Assembly: GCA_938005465.1 (NCBI GenBank)
Contig: CALLNU010000013.1
Coordinates: 1-61,948 of the forward strand
DNA from: an uncultured Collinsella sp.
GTDB taxonomy: Bacteria; Actinomycetota; Coriobacteriia; Coriobacteriales; Coriobacteriaceae
Reading direction: 5' to 3'
Length of the DNA: 61,948 bases
Shown: piece by piece, positions 8,291-17,270 of the stretch
Layout: each line of letters starts with the position of its first letter
Position numbering within the stretch: position 1 is the first letter of the stretch
Program-made: the position numbers and the translations under genes
The notes under the pieces: generated by a model
Seen by the model: the letters and a program-made list of their open reading frames with translations, nothing else
What the model was told of the DNA's origin: nothing
Databases searched by the model: none

Positions 8291-8408
8291 TGACGTGAAA
8301 CAAGCGGGCGCTGACCTTTTGGTCGCGCCCGTGAAGTTGAACGTCAGATTGCCGTGCCCGGGGCCTGCGCAGCGCCGAGCAGTTACGCCGTTTGTAAAAC
8401 GGCGTAAC
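8291..8408 (-). ncRNA. Conserved 3'-UTR structured element, copy A (after larE)
   Basis: Directly after the larE stop on the minus strand. A hairpin (8382-8408, GTTACGCCGTTT arms) is followed by an outer stem TGACGT/ACGTCA (8341-8346 with 8291-8296). This encloses a 25-nt hairpin (8306-8330) of the form GGGCGC GACC AAAA GGTC A GCGCCC with a bulged A. The same layout occurs at 19252-19370 and 60496-60577. Whether it is a functional RNA or a mobile repeat is open. Confidence 0.55.
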
Positions 8409-9287
8409 CTAAAGGTTCATGTTGCCGTGAATGTAGGGGGTGACCTCGGGGGAGATATGGTCGCAGCCCAGCTCGTGCAGCGCGGACTCGATAACGGCGG
8501 GCAGCGGGGTCTTGCCCTTGTCGCCGACGGCGGCACCGCCGAGGGTGGCAATCTTGGCGACATCTGCGGGTGCGGCCTCGATATGCATGCAGCCGCCGAT
8601 CAAGCGCGCGCGTACCTGTGCCAGATCAAGATCGTGCAGGTAATCCTCGCAGGCGCGGATTAAATCGACCTTCTCGCGCGTAAGCTCCTCGCCCGTGGGG
8701 ACGCGGGTGGCAAGACATGCTCCCGCCGGCAGGTTCCAAACGGGATAGCCCCATGCGCGCAGCAGCTCGCGCTCTTCGTCCTTGGTAAAGCCGACCTCCA
8801 TAAGGGGTGAGCGTACGCCGAGCTCTTCTGCCGCACGCATGCCGGGGCGGTAGTCACCGCGATCGCTTGCATTGCTGCCATCGATGACGGTGGGAAAGCC
8901 GAGCGACTTGGCGTGGTTGACGATGGCGGTAAAGCCGGCGTGCTTGCAGTGGTAGCAGCGATTAGCATCGTTGCAGGCTACTTGGGGGAGCTGCAGCTGA
9001 TCCACCGAAAGATTGAGCACGGGGAGCTTAAAATGCGGCCCCTCATTGGCCTGCCCATCAACGGACTGCTCAAACGAAGCCTGCTCGGGCGTGCCGATGA
9101 GCGGCGTGGTGAGATGGACGAGAAGAGTATTGGTAGGCATGACGCGGGCGCATACGGCGGCCAAAAAGCTGCTGTCAACGCCGCCGGAAAACCCGATAGC
9201 CACGCGCCCGTATGCCAAAAGCAGCTGCTCGAGCGCCGATAGCTTGTCTTGAAGCTCCTCTGCGGGTGCCGTGGTGTCTAAAATCAT
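8409..9287 (-). CDS. larE: LarE-like ATP-dependent sacrificial sulfur transferase
   Basis: 292-residue PP-loop enzyme. The ATP-binding loop is FSGGVDSSFLAAV (about residues 33-45). RCYHCK (mid-protein), DGSNASDRGDYRPGMRA, GVRSPLMEVG and ACLATRVPTGEE are hallmark LarE sequences. LarE donates sulfur during synthesis of the nickel-pincer nucleotide used by lactate racemase and related enzymes. No larB, larC or larA is in the window, so the target enzyme must lie elsewhere or the protein serves another sulfur transfer. ATG 9287 follows AAGGAACG. It is divergent from the HAD gene. A conserved structured element follows its stop. Confidence 0.88.
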   Translation of the reverse strand: MILDTTAPAEELQDKLSALEQLLLAYGRVAIGFSGGVDSSFLAAVCARVMPTNTLLVHLTTPLIGTPEQASFEQSVDGQANEGPHFKLPVLNLSVDQLQLPQVACNDANRCYHCKHAGFTAIVNHAKSLGFPTVIDGSNASDRGDYRPGMRAAEELGVRSPLMEVGFTKDEERELLRAWGYPVWNLPAGACLATRVPTGEELTREKVDLIRACEDYLHDLDLAQVRARLIGGCMHIEAAPADVAKIATLGGAAVGDKGKTPLPAVIESALHELGCDHISPEVTPYIHGNMNL

Positions 9288-9383
9288 GAAACGTTCCTTA
9301 TCGTTGAGTACTCGATCGAAAACTATAATCCTAATGCGTCACTTGCCATAAGACTTCTATCTGTGTAACGAAAGTGCAATATG

Positions 9384-9400
9384 GTATATACGTTATATAC
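9384..9400. promoter_or_regulatory. AT-rich inverted repeat between larE and the HAD gene
   Basis: GTATATA-CGT-TATATAC, an almost perfect palindrome in the divergent intergenic region. It is a candidate operator or overlapping -10 region. No regulator can be assigned. Confidence 0.35.
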
Positions 9401-9460
9401 AAGTTGCCAAATGCGGTAGAGTTGCAGCAACGCGACAGCGAGAGTCGATGGGGGACCGAT

Positions 9461-10111
9461 ATGATCAAGGCTGTTATTTTTGACATGGATGGAACGCTGG
9501 TCGATACCGAGCGTTTGGGGATTAAGGCCTGGAAGGCAGGCGTCGCTGAGCTGGGGCTCGCGATTGATGAAGCGCTGATCCATCAGTTTATCGGCCGCAC
9601 GCTGCCCGATGTTATGGACATCCTCGATAAGCATTATGGCAGCCACGAAACCACCGAGGCGATCTATCGTCGCCACAAGGAGATTCGCGACGAGATGGTC
9701 AAGACCGAACTGGAACTTAAGGCCGGCGCCGCCGAGTGCCTAGACGAGCTGCTGGCTGCGGGCTATCACGTGGGCCTAGCGACGTCGTCGCGCCTCGTTA
9801 CGGCCGAGCGCAACCTTAAGATGGTCGGTCTTTTTGACAAGTTTGAAACGGTAACGTGTGGCGAGGACGTCGTGCACGGCAAGCCCGACCCCGAGATGTA
9901 TCTGCTCGCCTGCGAGCGTGCGGGCTTTGCCCCCGAGGAGTGCGCCGTGGTCGAGGATTCGCGCAATGGTTGCGTCTCGGGCATCACGGCCGGCTGCCAC
10001 GTCTTTGCCGTCCCCGATATCGTGCCGCTGCCGCAGGACGTGGTGGATGGCTGCGAGGCCGTGCTCGATACGTTGTTCGACCTGGCGGCGGCAATCAAGA
10101 CTGTGCGCTAG
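9461..10111 (+). CDS. HAD-superfamily hydrolase (beta-phosphoglucomutase/phosphatase-like)
   Basis: 216-residue HAD enzyme with a helical cap. Motif I is FDMDGTLVD (Asp8 nucleophile, Asp10 acid/base), motif II ATSSR, motif III the Lys in GKPDP, and motif IV VEDSRNG. This pattern fits the subfamily of beta-phosphoglucomutases and small sugar-phosphate phosphatases. The substrate cannot be fixed from sequence. ATG 9461 is chosen because the upstream in-frame extension (from 9374) lacks family similarity and GGGGGA precedes this ATG. It is convergent with the LacI gene across a shared terminator. Confidence 0.88.
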   Translation: MIKAVIFDMDGTLVDTERLGIKAWKAGVAELGLAIDEALIHQFIGRTLPDVMDILDKHYGSHETTEAIYRRHKEIRDEMVKTELELKAGAAECLDELLAAGYHVGLATSSRLVTAERNLKMVGLFDKFETVTCGEDVVHGKPDPEMYLLACERAGFAPEECAVVEDSRNGCVSGITAGCHVFAVPDIVPLPQDVVDGCEAVLDTLFDLAAAIKTVR

Positions 10112-10149
10112 AAAATTGCGGCGTTGAAACGAGCGATTGCCCACGTTTG

Positions 10150-10199
10150 CGCTTAAGCAAAAGGGGTCCGGCAATGGTCGGGCCCCTTTTGCTTAAGCG
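10150..10199. terminator. Bidirectional terminator with long stem
   Basis: Arms CGCTTAAGCAAAAGGGG and CCCCTTTTGCTTAAGCG with inner CCG/CGG pairs enclose a short loop. It lies between the convergent HAD gene and lacI-type gene. Confidence 0.75.
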
Positions 10200-10224
10200 G
10201 CGACTTAGCATACTCGCGGGCGTG

Positions 10225-11334
10225 CTATAGATACGCACCGAGGTTGATGGCCGTGGCGTCGGTCTGGCTGCTTGCCTGGGTGCTGGCGCGTTCCAGTAGG
10301 AACGGACGTACCAGTTCTTGGCGGTTGGTATCCTCGGCGGCGACTGCGGTGACGGTACGCGCTGCGGAGCCGACACGGATATGCTTGATCTTTGCCGGGG
10401 CCTTGTTCTCGATTTGCTCCATGAGCAATTGAACGCCCTTGCGGCCAATCTCGTAGCCCGGGGGCGCTACCGTAGTGAGCGGGACCGATCCGCTCCAAGC
10501 GAGCGGGTTGCCGTCGCATCCGGCCACGCGTACTTGCCCGGGGACAGAGATGCCCTTGTCGACCAGTGCCGAAACGACGCCCGAGGCCAACACATCGGTC
10601 AGGCCGACGACAAAATCGGGACGTTCGTCCGCGGGGCGCTCGGCGATTTGGGCACCGATGCCGTAGCCGTCGGCAGCGGTATTCCATTCGCCGGCGTCGA
10701 TGACTTCGATCTTGATATCGCGGTGCAGGGCGAGCGCCTTATGAATGCCAAGGACGCGCAGGGTGAGTTGCATAAATGCTGCTCGGCCGACGACGACAAT
10801 ATGGTGCGCGCCGCGGGCGATAGCAAGTTCGGCAATGATGCGACCCTGGGCCTCGTTGTCGGCCGCTACGTAGTAGCCGGGCTCGGAGCAATGGATGTCC
10901 AGATGGACGATCGGCACGGGCATCTTGGTCATGGCGGGGTGCCAGTCGGGGGATGCCATGGGCTGAACCATGACGCCGGACATCTGGGTGCCCATAAAGT
11001 AGCGCAGGTAATGGTCCTCTAGAATATCGTCGTTATCGGCGTTGGCGATGAGCAAGTCGTAGCCGTGCTTGCGGGCCTCGTTGTGGGCGCCGCTGGCGAT
11101 TTGGAGCGAAAAGCCGTGATCGAGACGGGGGAGCACCAGGCCAAAGGACTTGGTGGCGCCGCCTGCGAGCTGACGGGCGCTTTGGTTGGGCAGGTAGCCA
11201 AGGCGATTGATGGTCTCGTTGATGAGCTTGAGGGTCTCGGGGCGCAGCTTTTCGGGGTGGTTGAGCGCGTTGGAAACCGTGCCCAACGAAACCCCGGCCT
11301 CGCGCGCGACGTCGCTGATTTTTACCTTTGCCAT
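10225..11334 (-). CDS. LacI-family transcriptional regulator
   Basis: 369-residue regulator. The N-terminal helix-turn-helix reads VKISDVAREAGVSLGTVSNALNHPEKLRPET (about residues 4-34), then the hinge-helix region NQSARQLAGGATKSFG, then a periplasmic-binding-protein-like sensor domain (about 60-345). ATG 11334 gives the canonical LacI start; the open frame runs far upstream in the glmS antisense and is spurious there. No sugar-utilisation genes are adjacent, so the operon it controls and its effector cannot be inferred. The C-terminal 25 residues are polar and may be disordered. Confidence 0.92.
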   Translation of the reverse strand: MAKVKISDVAREAGVSLGTVSNALNHPEKLRPETLKLINETINRLGYLPNQSARQLAGGATKSFGLVLPRLDHGFSLQIASGAHNEARKHGYDLLIANADNDDILEDHYLRYFMGTQMSGVMVQPMASPDWHPAMTKMPVPIVHLDIHCSEPGYYVAADNEAQGRIIAELAIARGAHHIVVVGRAAFMQLTLRVLGIHKALALHRDIKIEVIDAGEWNTAADGYGIGAQIAERPADERPDFVVGLTDVLASGVVSALVDKGISVPGQVRVAGCDGNPLAWSGSVPLTTVAPPGYEIGRKGVQLLMEQIENKAPAKIKHIRVGSAARTVTAVAAEDTNRQELVRPFLLERASTQASSQTDATAINLGAYL

Positions 11335-11383
11335 AGCGGCCCCTTTGATGCGTTTCAAGTACAAGCCAGATTGTAGCATCCCA

Positions 11384-11435
11384 AACCTACCAAAAAGGGA
11401 CAGGTTTATTTTGGCAGGTTTTATCTGGGGAAACG
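11384..11435. repeat. ~50-bp dispersed repeat, copy 3 (inverted)
   Basis: Reverse-complement copy of the repeat at 6093, containing CCAAAAAGGGACAGG and CAGGTTTTATCTGGGG. It lies in the lacI-type/glmS divergent region. Confidence 0.85.
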
Positions 11436-11449
11436 CCGTTGCCAGCGCT

Positions 11450-11484
11450 ACCACCACGAAGGGGACAGGCACCTTTGTGGTGGT
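11450..11484. repeat. Palindromic GGGACAG repeat (ACCACCAC type)
   Basis: ACCACCAC-GAAGG and CCTTT-GTGGTGGT arms flank GGACAGGCA. A second copy of the type is at 44686-44723. Confidence 0.75.
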
Positions 11485-11512
11485 TTGGACCGGCTGGACG
11501 TGTGTGCATCGA

Positions 11513-11536
11513 GTGGTATCTAAGTTGAGATACCAC
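11513..11536. promoter_or_regulatory. Inverted repeat upstream of glmS
   Basis: GTGGTATCT and AGATACCAC form a perfect 9-bp inverted repeat with a 6-bp centre, 110 bp before the glmS start. It could be an operator or a leader hairpin. TACAAT at 11567-11572 is a possible -10. No glmS ribozyme core is recognisable. Confidence 0.4.
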
Positions 11537-11646
11537 TTCTGGTATATCAGCTTGCGTTTGCGTGAGTACAATACTCGAACGTTATACGTCTCAGCGCCCC
11601 TTGTGCGTGGACGTCTTGCAGTCACGCGAACGAAGGGATTTATCTT

Positions 11647-13494
<1,848 letters not shown>

Positions 13495-13585
13495 TTGGTT
13501 CCGCCGTTCTAGCGACTAAGGCCCGGCTCCGCATCAAGTGAACTGCCTCCCATTTCTTGGACATGAGAAATGGGAGGCTTTCTTT

Positions 13586-13999
13586 ATGCGCGTTGATTTG
13601 AGAGTGAAGCATGATGTCGAGGCCAGGAAGGCGGCCATAGGGCTCTTCGAGCTCGGGCACGGGTATAAATCTGCCGCGATCGCCCTTTCGCTTCCCGCGG
13701 AAGCCGTGAGAAGATGGCAGGAGATATACCGCGCATTCGGGAGCGAGGTGCTGCTGCGCATGGACGGAAAGCAGGGCAGGTACACATACGAGCAGAGGGT
13801 CGCCGCCGCCTCCGCCGTCGTCGACGGCGGCATGACGAAGACCGAGGCGATGGCGGCGTTCGGCATAATGTCGATGTCGCCGCTCAAGAAGTGGTGCGCG
13901 CTATACCGCCGGGGCGGCGCGGAGGCCCTGCGCCCGAGGCCCAAGGGCCGGCCGAGCGGTTCCAGGGCGAGGCCGCGGACCCGCGAGGAGGAGCTCTAG
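13586..13999 (+). CDS. IS3-type transposase OrfA, cut short by an amber codon
   Basis: 137-residue product with two helix-turn-helix regions (ARKAAIGLFELGHGYKSAAIA and EQRVAAASAVVDGGMTKTEA). It binds IS ends and forms the N-terminal part of the OrfAB transposase. The frame ends at TAG 13997-13999 after RTREEEL. It stays open beyond, reading ERCRRLEAEVAYLKKLRALV up to TGA 14075-14077, the leucine-zipper tail normal for OrfA. The TAG therefore looks like a nonsense mutation (possibly CAG to TAG). RBS GGGAGG precedes ATG 13586. Confidence 0.85.
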   Translation: MRVDLRVKHDVEARKAAIGLFELGHGYKSAAIALSLPAEAVRRWQEIYRAFGSEVLLRMDGKQGRYTYEQRVAAASAVVDGGMTKTEAMAAFGIMSMSPLKKWCALYRRGGAEALRPRPKGRPSGSRARPRTREEEL

Positions 14000-14037
14000 G
14001 AGCGGTGCCGTAGGCTCGAGGCCGAGGTGGCCTACCT

Positions 14038-14949
14038 AAAAAAATTACGCGCCCTGGTCGAGAGGGACGGGCTCTGACCAGGGCGAAGGCCGAAGCGGTC
14101 GCGGCCCTGCGCGCCGAGGGGCACGCGCTCGGGCACCTGCTCGCATGCGCCGAGCTCAAGAGGTCGACCTACTACTACGCCCTCGCGCACCCGCCGAGGC
14201 CCACGCGCCCCGAGCTCCGGGAGGCGGCCGCCGAGATCTTCTCGCGCACCGCCAACGGCTGCGGGCACCGGCAGATAGCGATGTGCCTCAGGGCGGAAGA
14301 GGGGGCCGTGATAGCCGACAAGACCGTGCTCAAGATGATGCGCGAGATGGGGATTCGCTGCGGCATCAGACGCGAGACGGCCTACCACAGGTACAACTCG
14401 TACAAGGGCGTCGTCGGCAGGACGTTCGAGAACGTGATCGCGAGGGATTTCGACGCCGGGGCCCCGTGGCAGAAGCTGGGGACGGACGTCACCGAGTTCA
14501 AGGTGGCTGGCGGTAAGGCCTACTGGGCCCCGACGCTGGACTTCTGCTCCAAGGAGATCGTGGCGAGCGACATATCGACCACGCCCGACATGGCCCAGCA
14601 GGCGAGGATGCTCGACGAGCTGCTGTCCAAGATCCCCGAGGGCGCCGCCCCGACCATGCACTCGGACCGGGGCTGGCAGTACCAGCACGTCTCATACACA
14701 TCTAGGCTCGAGGCCGCCGGCATCGTCCAGAGCATGTCCAGGAAGGCGAACTGCATCGACAATGCCGCCACCGAGCAGCTCTTCGGCCACGTCAAGGACG
14801 AGTTCTACAGGGGCCGCGAGTGGGAGACGTTCGAGGATTTCAAACGCGATCTGGAGGAATACATAGTCCACTGGAACACGAGCCGGAGGCAGGTAAGATT
14901 GAAGGGCCTGACCCCGGAGGAGTTCCGGAATCAGGCCCTCGCGGCCTAG
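14038..14949 (+). CDS. IS3-type transposase OrfB (DDE integrase), expressed by -1 frameshift
   Basis: Frame -1 relative to orfA. It has no ATG, GTG or TTG before ATG 14281, so it should be made only as OrfAB by slippage on A AAA AAA (14038-14044), typical of IS3 elements. It begins ALTRAKAEAVAALRAEGHALG, then an HTH_21-like segment, then the rve integrase core with DDE residues in LGTDVTEF, TMHSDRGWQY and the Glu of NAATEQLFGHVKDE, ending QVRLKGLTPEEFR. The catalytic core looks intact. Because the OrfA frame is stopped upstream of the slip site, production of OrfAB is doubtful without readthrough. Confidence 0.87.
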   Translation, partial: KKITRPGREGRALTRAKAEAVAALRAEGHALGHLLACAELKRSTYYYALAHPPRPTRPELREAAAEIFSRTANGCGHRQIAMCLRAEEGAVIADKTVLKMMREMGIRCGIRRETAYHRYNSYKGVVGRTFENVIARDFDAGAPWQKLGTDVTEFKVAGGKAYWAPTLDFCSKEIVASDISTTPDMAQQARMLDELLSKIPEGAAPTMHSDRGWQYQHVSYTSRLEAAGIVQSMSRKANCIDNAATEQLFGHVKDEFYRGREWETFEDFKRDLEEYIVHWNTSRRQVRLKGLTPEEFRNQALAA

Positions 14950-15012
14950 TCGCTATTTAGGGCGTCCAAGATTTGGGACGCAGTTCAAAGACGGAGCCGG
15001 GCCTTTTCTGCA

Positions 15013-15063
15013 TTTGCCCAGATATAATCTGCCAAAATGAACCTGTCCCTTTTTGGCGGGTTA
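15013..15063. repeat. ~50-bp dispersed repeat, copy 4
   Basis: Diverged copy (GCCCAGATATAATCTGCC ... CCTGTCCCTTTTTGGCGGG). Its right end overlaps the stop codon of the GntR-type gene (15061-15063). Confidence 0.8.
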
Positions 15064-15792
15064 GCGGAGCTTGCTGGTCTCGAAGTACTCGGGGAACTGG
15101 TCCAGAACCTCGGTTTGGTTGCGGAACATCATGTGCAGGTGCTTGCTGACCAAAAAGCTCGCTTCGATGGGGTTGCGACCGGCGATAGCGCGGCGAATCT
15201 GCTTGTGTTCGTTCACGATGTCCTGATTGTCGAGAACCTGCGTGGCAGCGCGCAGCCAGCGGAAGCGCTCCAGGTCGGCATTGGTCTCTTCGAGCCACGA
15301 CCACACGGTGCTGCGACATGCGATGCTAAAAATCATGTGATGCATGAGGTTATCGCTCAAAAAGAAACCGATGCGATCCTCTTCGGCCATGGCCTTTTCC
15401 TGCAGCGCGATGGCGCGGTCGAGCTGCTCGATGCCGGCCGACGTGGCGCGCGCACAGCACTCCACGATCACCTGCTTTTCCAGATGTTCGCGGATGTAAC
15501 AGGCGCTCTCGGCAAGGGTGAGGTTGATGGGTGAGACGTAGGTGCCGCTTTGGGGCACGGTGCGCACCAGGCCTTCCTGCGCCAAGCGAACCAAAGCCTC
15601 GCGCACAGGGGTGCGCCCCATATCCAGGTCGTCGCAAAGTTGCTTGACGCCCAGCTTTTCGCCCGGCTTGTAGTCCAGGTAGACGATTTTGCGTCGAATG
15701 GTGTGGTAGGACTGGTCCTGTAGGCTCGTTTCCTGCTCGCCGACGTGCATCGATTCTTCCATAGCGCCTCGCAACTGTTCTATCAAACTCAT
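15061..15792 (-). CDS. GntR-family (FadR-type) transcriptional regulator
   Basis: 243-residue regulator with a winged helix (about residues 28-90: HTIRRKIVYLDYKPGEKLGVKQLCDDL, then GRTPVREALVRLAQEGLV) and an all-helical FCD ligand domain (about 98-220) containing the DNLMHHMIFSIA and VNEHKQIRRAI segments. FCD domains bind small carboxylates or amino acids. ATG 15792 is the longest start; ATG 15762 (MEESMHVGE) has the better spaced GCGAGG and is equally likely. It is divergent from the YeiH-type exporter gene, so control of that gene is a fair inference. The stop codon lies inside repeat copy 4. Confidence 0.9.
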   Translation of the reverse strand: MSLIEQLRGAMEESMHVGEQETSLQDQSYHTIRRKIVYLDYKPGEKLGVKQLCDDLDMGRTPVREALVRLAQEGLVRTVPQSGTYVSPINLTLAESACYIREHLEKQVIVECCARATSAGIEQLDRAIALQEKAMAEEDRIGFFLSDNLMHHMIFSIACRSTVWSWLEETNADLERFRWLRAATQVLDNQDIVNEHKQIRRAIAGRNPIEASFLVSKHLHMMFRNQTEVLDQFPEYFETSKLR

Positions 15793-15955
15793 ATGTCAGT
15801 TGTTAATTATGCCGCGAATCAGCTCTCCGCGGTGGGTAATTCGGCTGTTGCCTGAGAACTATTGCGGCATCTTTGTCTGTGTTTGCGCAAGGCTGCGCTC
15901 AATGTTGCCGTATCATAAGCCGTCGCAAACGTGAAATAGAAAGAAGGAATCCCAT

Positions 15956-16990
15956 ATGCAACTGGCAAATATCGTACGCGAGCGCTGGAAAGGCGTCTTG
16001 TTCTGCCTGATCATCGCCATTCCCGCGACGTTGCTCGGCAAACAAATTGAGGTGGTCGGCGGTCCGGTATTTGCCATCCTCTTTGGCATGGTCCTGGCGC
16101 TCGTCTTTCCCAAGAATCGTCGCGAACAGCTCGCCGCCGGCGTTACCTATACGTCCAAAAAAGTCTTGCAGTACGCGGTTATCCTGCTTGGCTTTGGCAT
16201 GAACCTCTCCCAGATCCTGTCCAAGGGCGCCCAGTCGCTGCCCATTATCGTGGCGACAATCTCGACCTCGCTTGTCATCGCCTTTGTGCTCTGCCGCGTT
16301 ATGAATGTGCCGGGTAAGATCGCGACGCTTGTAGGTGTGGGTTCGTCGATTTGCGGCGGTTCTGCCATCGCCGCGACCGCACCCGTCATCGATGCCGACG
16401 ATCGCGAGATTGCCCAGGCTATTTCGGTTATCTTCCTGTTTAACGTTATCGCGGCGCTCGTGTTTCCGACGCTTGGCGGCATGCTCGGACTGACCAACGA
16501 GGGCTTCGGCCTGTTTGCCGGTACCGCCATCAACGACACCTCGTCCGTAACGGCTGCGGCGAGCGCTTGGGACAGCATGCATCCCGGCGCCAATGTGCTC
16601 GAGAGCGCCACGGTGGTCAAGCTCACCAGGACGCTGGCCATTATTCCCATCACGTTGGTTCTCGCATGCTGGCAGATGCATCTGGCGCGCAAGGCCGGCG
16701 GTGACGCCAAAAGCACGTTCTCGCTTAAACGCGCGTTTCCCATGTTCGTGTTGTTCTTTGTGCTGGCGAGCGTGATCACCACGGTGCTTCAGCTTCCCGC
16801 GTCCTTTACGGCGTCCATCAAGGAGCTGTCGAAATTCTTTATCGTGATGGCCATGGCGGCTATTGGCTTTAATACCGATATCGTCGAGCTGGTCAAAAAG
16901 GGCGGCAAGCCCATCGCATTGGGCTTTTGCTGCTGGATTGGCATTGCGTGCATGAGTTTGGGAATGCAACACGTACTGGGAATCTGGTAG
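15956..16990 (+). CDS. YeiH/UPF0324-family putative sulfate exporter
   Basis: 344-residue polytopic membrane protein with about ten hydrophobic segments. Family-typical stretches are ILLGFGMNLSQIL, GVGSSICGGSAIAA, LFAGTAINDTSSV and the C-terminal GFNTDIVELVKKGGKP. Members are annotated as putative sulfate or organosulfur exporters, with little direct evidence. AAGAAGGAAT precedes ATG 15956. It is divergent from a GntR regulator and followed by a sigma-54-activator-like regulator gene; either may control it. A short tandem repeat and an inverted repeat separate it from the next gene. Confidence 0.88.
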   Translation: MQLANIVRERWKGVLFCLIIAIPATLLGKQIEVVGGPVFAILFGMVLALVFPKNRREQLAAGVTYTSKKVLQYAVILLGFGMNLSQILSKGAQSLPIIVATISTSLVIAFVLCRVMNVPGKIATLVGVGSSICGGSAIAATAPVIDADDREIAQAISVIFLFNVIAALVFPTLGGMLGLTNEGFGLFAGTAINDTSSVTAAASAWDSMHPGANVLESATVVKLTRTLAIIPITLVLACWQMHLARKAGGDAKSTFSLKRAFPMFVLFFVLASVITTVLQLPASFTASIKELSKFFIVMAMAAIGFNTDIVELVKKGGKPIALGFCCWIGIACMSLGMQHVLGIW

Positions 16991-17005
16991 AGAAGTAGCT
17001 TGTTT

Positions 17006-17033
17006 GCGTGCTGCGTGCTGCGTGCTGCGTGCT
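17006..17033 (+). repeat. Four tandem copies of the 7-mer GCGTGCT
   Basis: Perfect head-to-tail copies at 17006, 17013, 17020 and 17027, starting 16 bp after the YeiH-type gene stop. Copy number may vary between strains. Confidence 0.9.
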
Positions 17034-17056
17034 GGTGAGCGCAAGCCTGCGGTGGA

Positions 17057-17121
17057 GCGATAGGAGCTCTTGCGGGTATGGCTTGTCCGCAGGTTTATAA
17101 GTCCCGAAGAGCTCTTATCGC
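17057..17121. repeat. Inverted repeat with 15-bp arms
   Basis: GCGATAGGAGCTCTT (17057-17071) and AAGAGCTCTTATCGC (17107-17121) match 14 of 15. The loop contains a smaller GCGG/CCGC hairpin. There is no T-run, so it is more likely a repeat element than a terminator. Confidence 0.7.
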
Positions 17122-17270
17122 CCCGCCAGGATGGCGATGCGGGGCAACACCTATACTCGCAGGATGACGCTTTCTGCCCTATAGTGTTTGGTGAGCAATA
17201 TCGTTCAATTTTGAAACACTCGGTCGTGCGACCGTCGGCGGTTGCACGTCGCTGCGGACAGGGGCAAATC

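Larger units (their letters stand above)
13539..14987 (+). mobile_element. IS3-family insertion sequence (1449 bp)
   Basis: Ends are imperfect inverted repeats: the left begins TGAACTGCCTCCCA, the right (reverse complement) TGAACTGCGTCCCA. They match over about 25 bp with three or four mismatches. The 3-bp sequence AAG flanks both ends (13536-13538 and 14988-14990) as target duplication. It carries orfA (helix-turn-helix) and orfB (DDE integrase) in overlapping frames joined by an A7 slippery run (14038-14044). It sits in the loop of the glmS terminator. orfA has an in-frame TAG before the slippery site, so the copy may be inactive. Confidence 0.9.
13518..15007 (+). terminator. glmS terminator hairpin split by an IS insertion
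   Basis: The left arm AAGGCCCGGCTCCG (13518-13531) lies before the IS and the right arm CGGAGCCGGGCCTTTT (14992-15007) after it. Removing the IS and one AAG target duplicate leaves a perfect stem with an 8-nt loop and T-run, about 25 bp after the glmS stop. In the present arrangement the arms are 1.46 kb apart. Confidence 0.8.

Noticed and set aside
11485..11646. glmS ribozyme before glmS
   Set aside because: No conserved ribozyme core is recognisable; only one simple inverted repeat.
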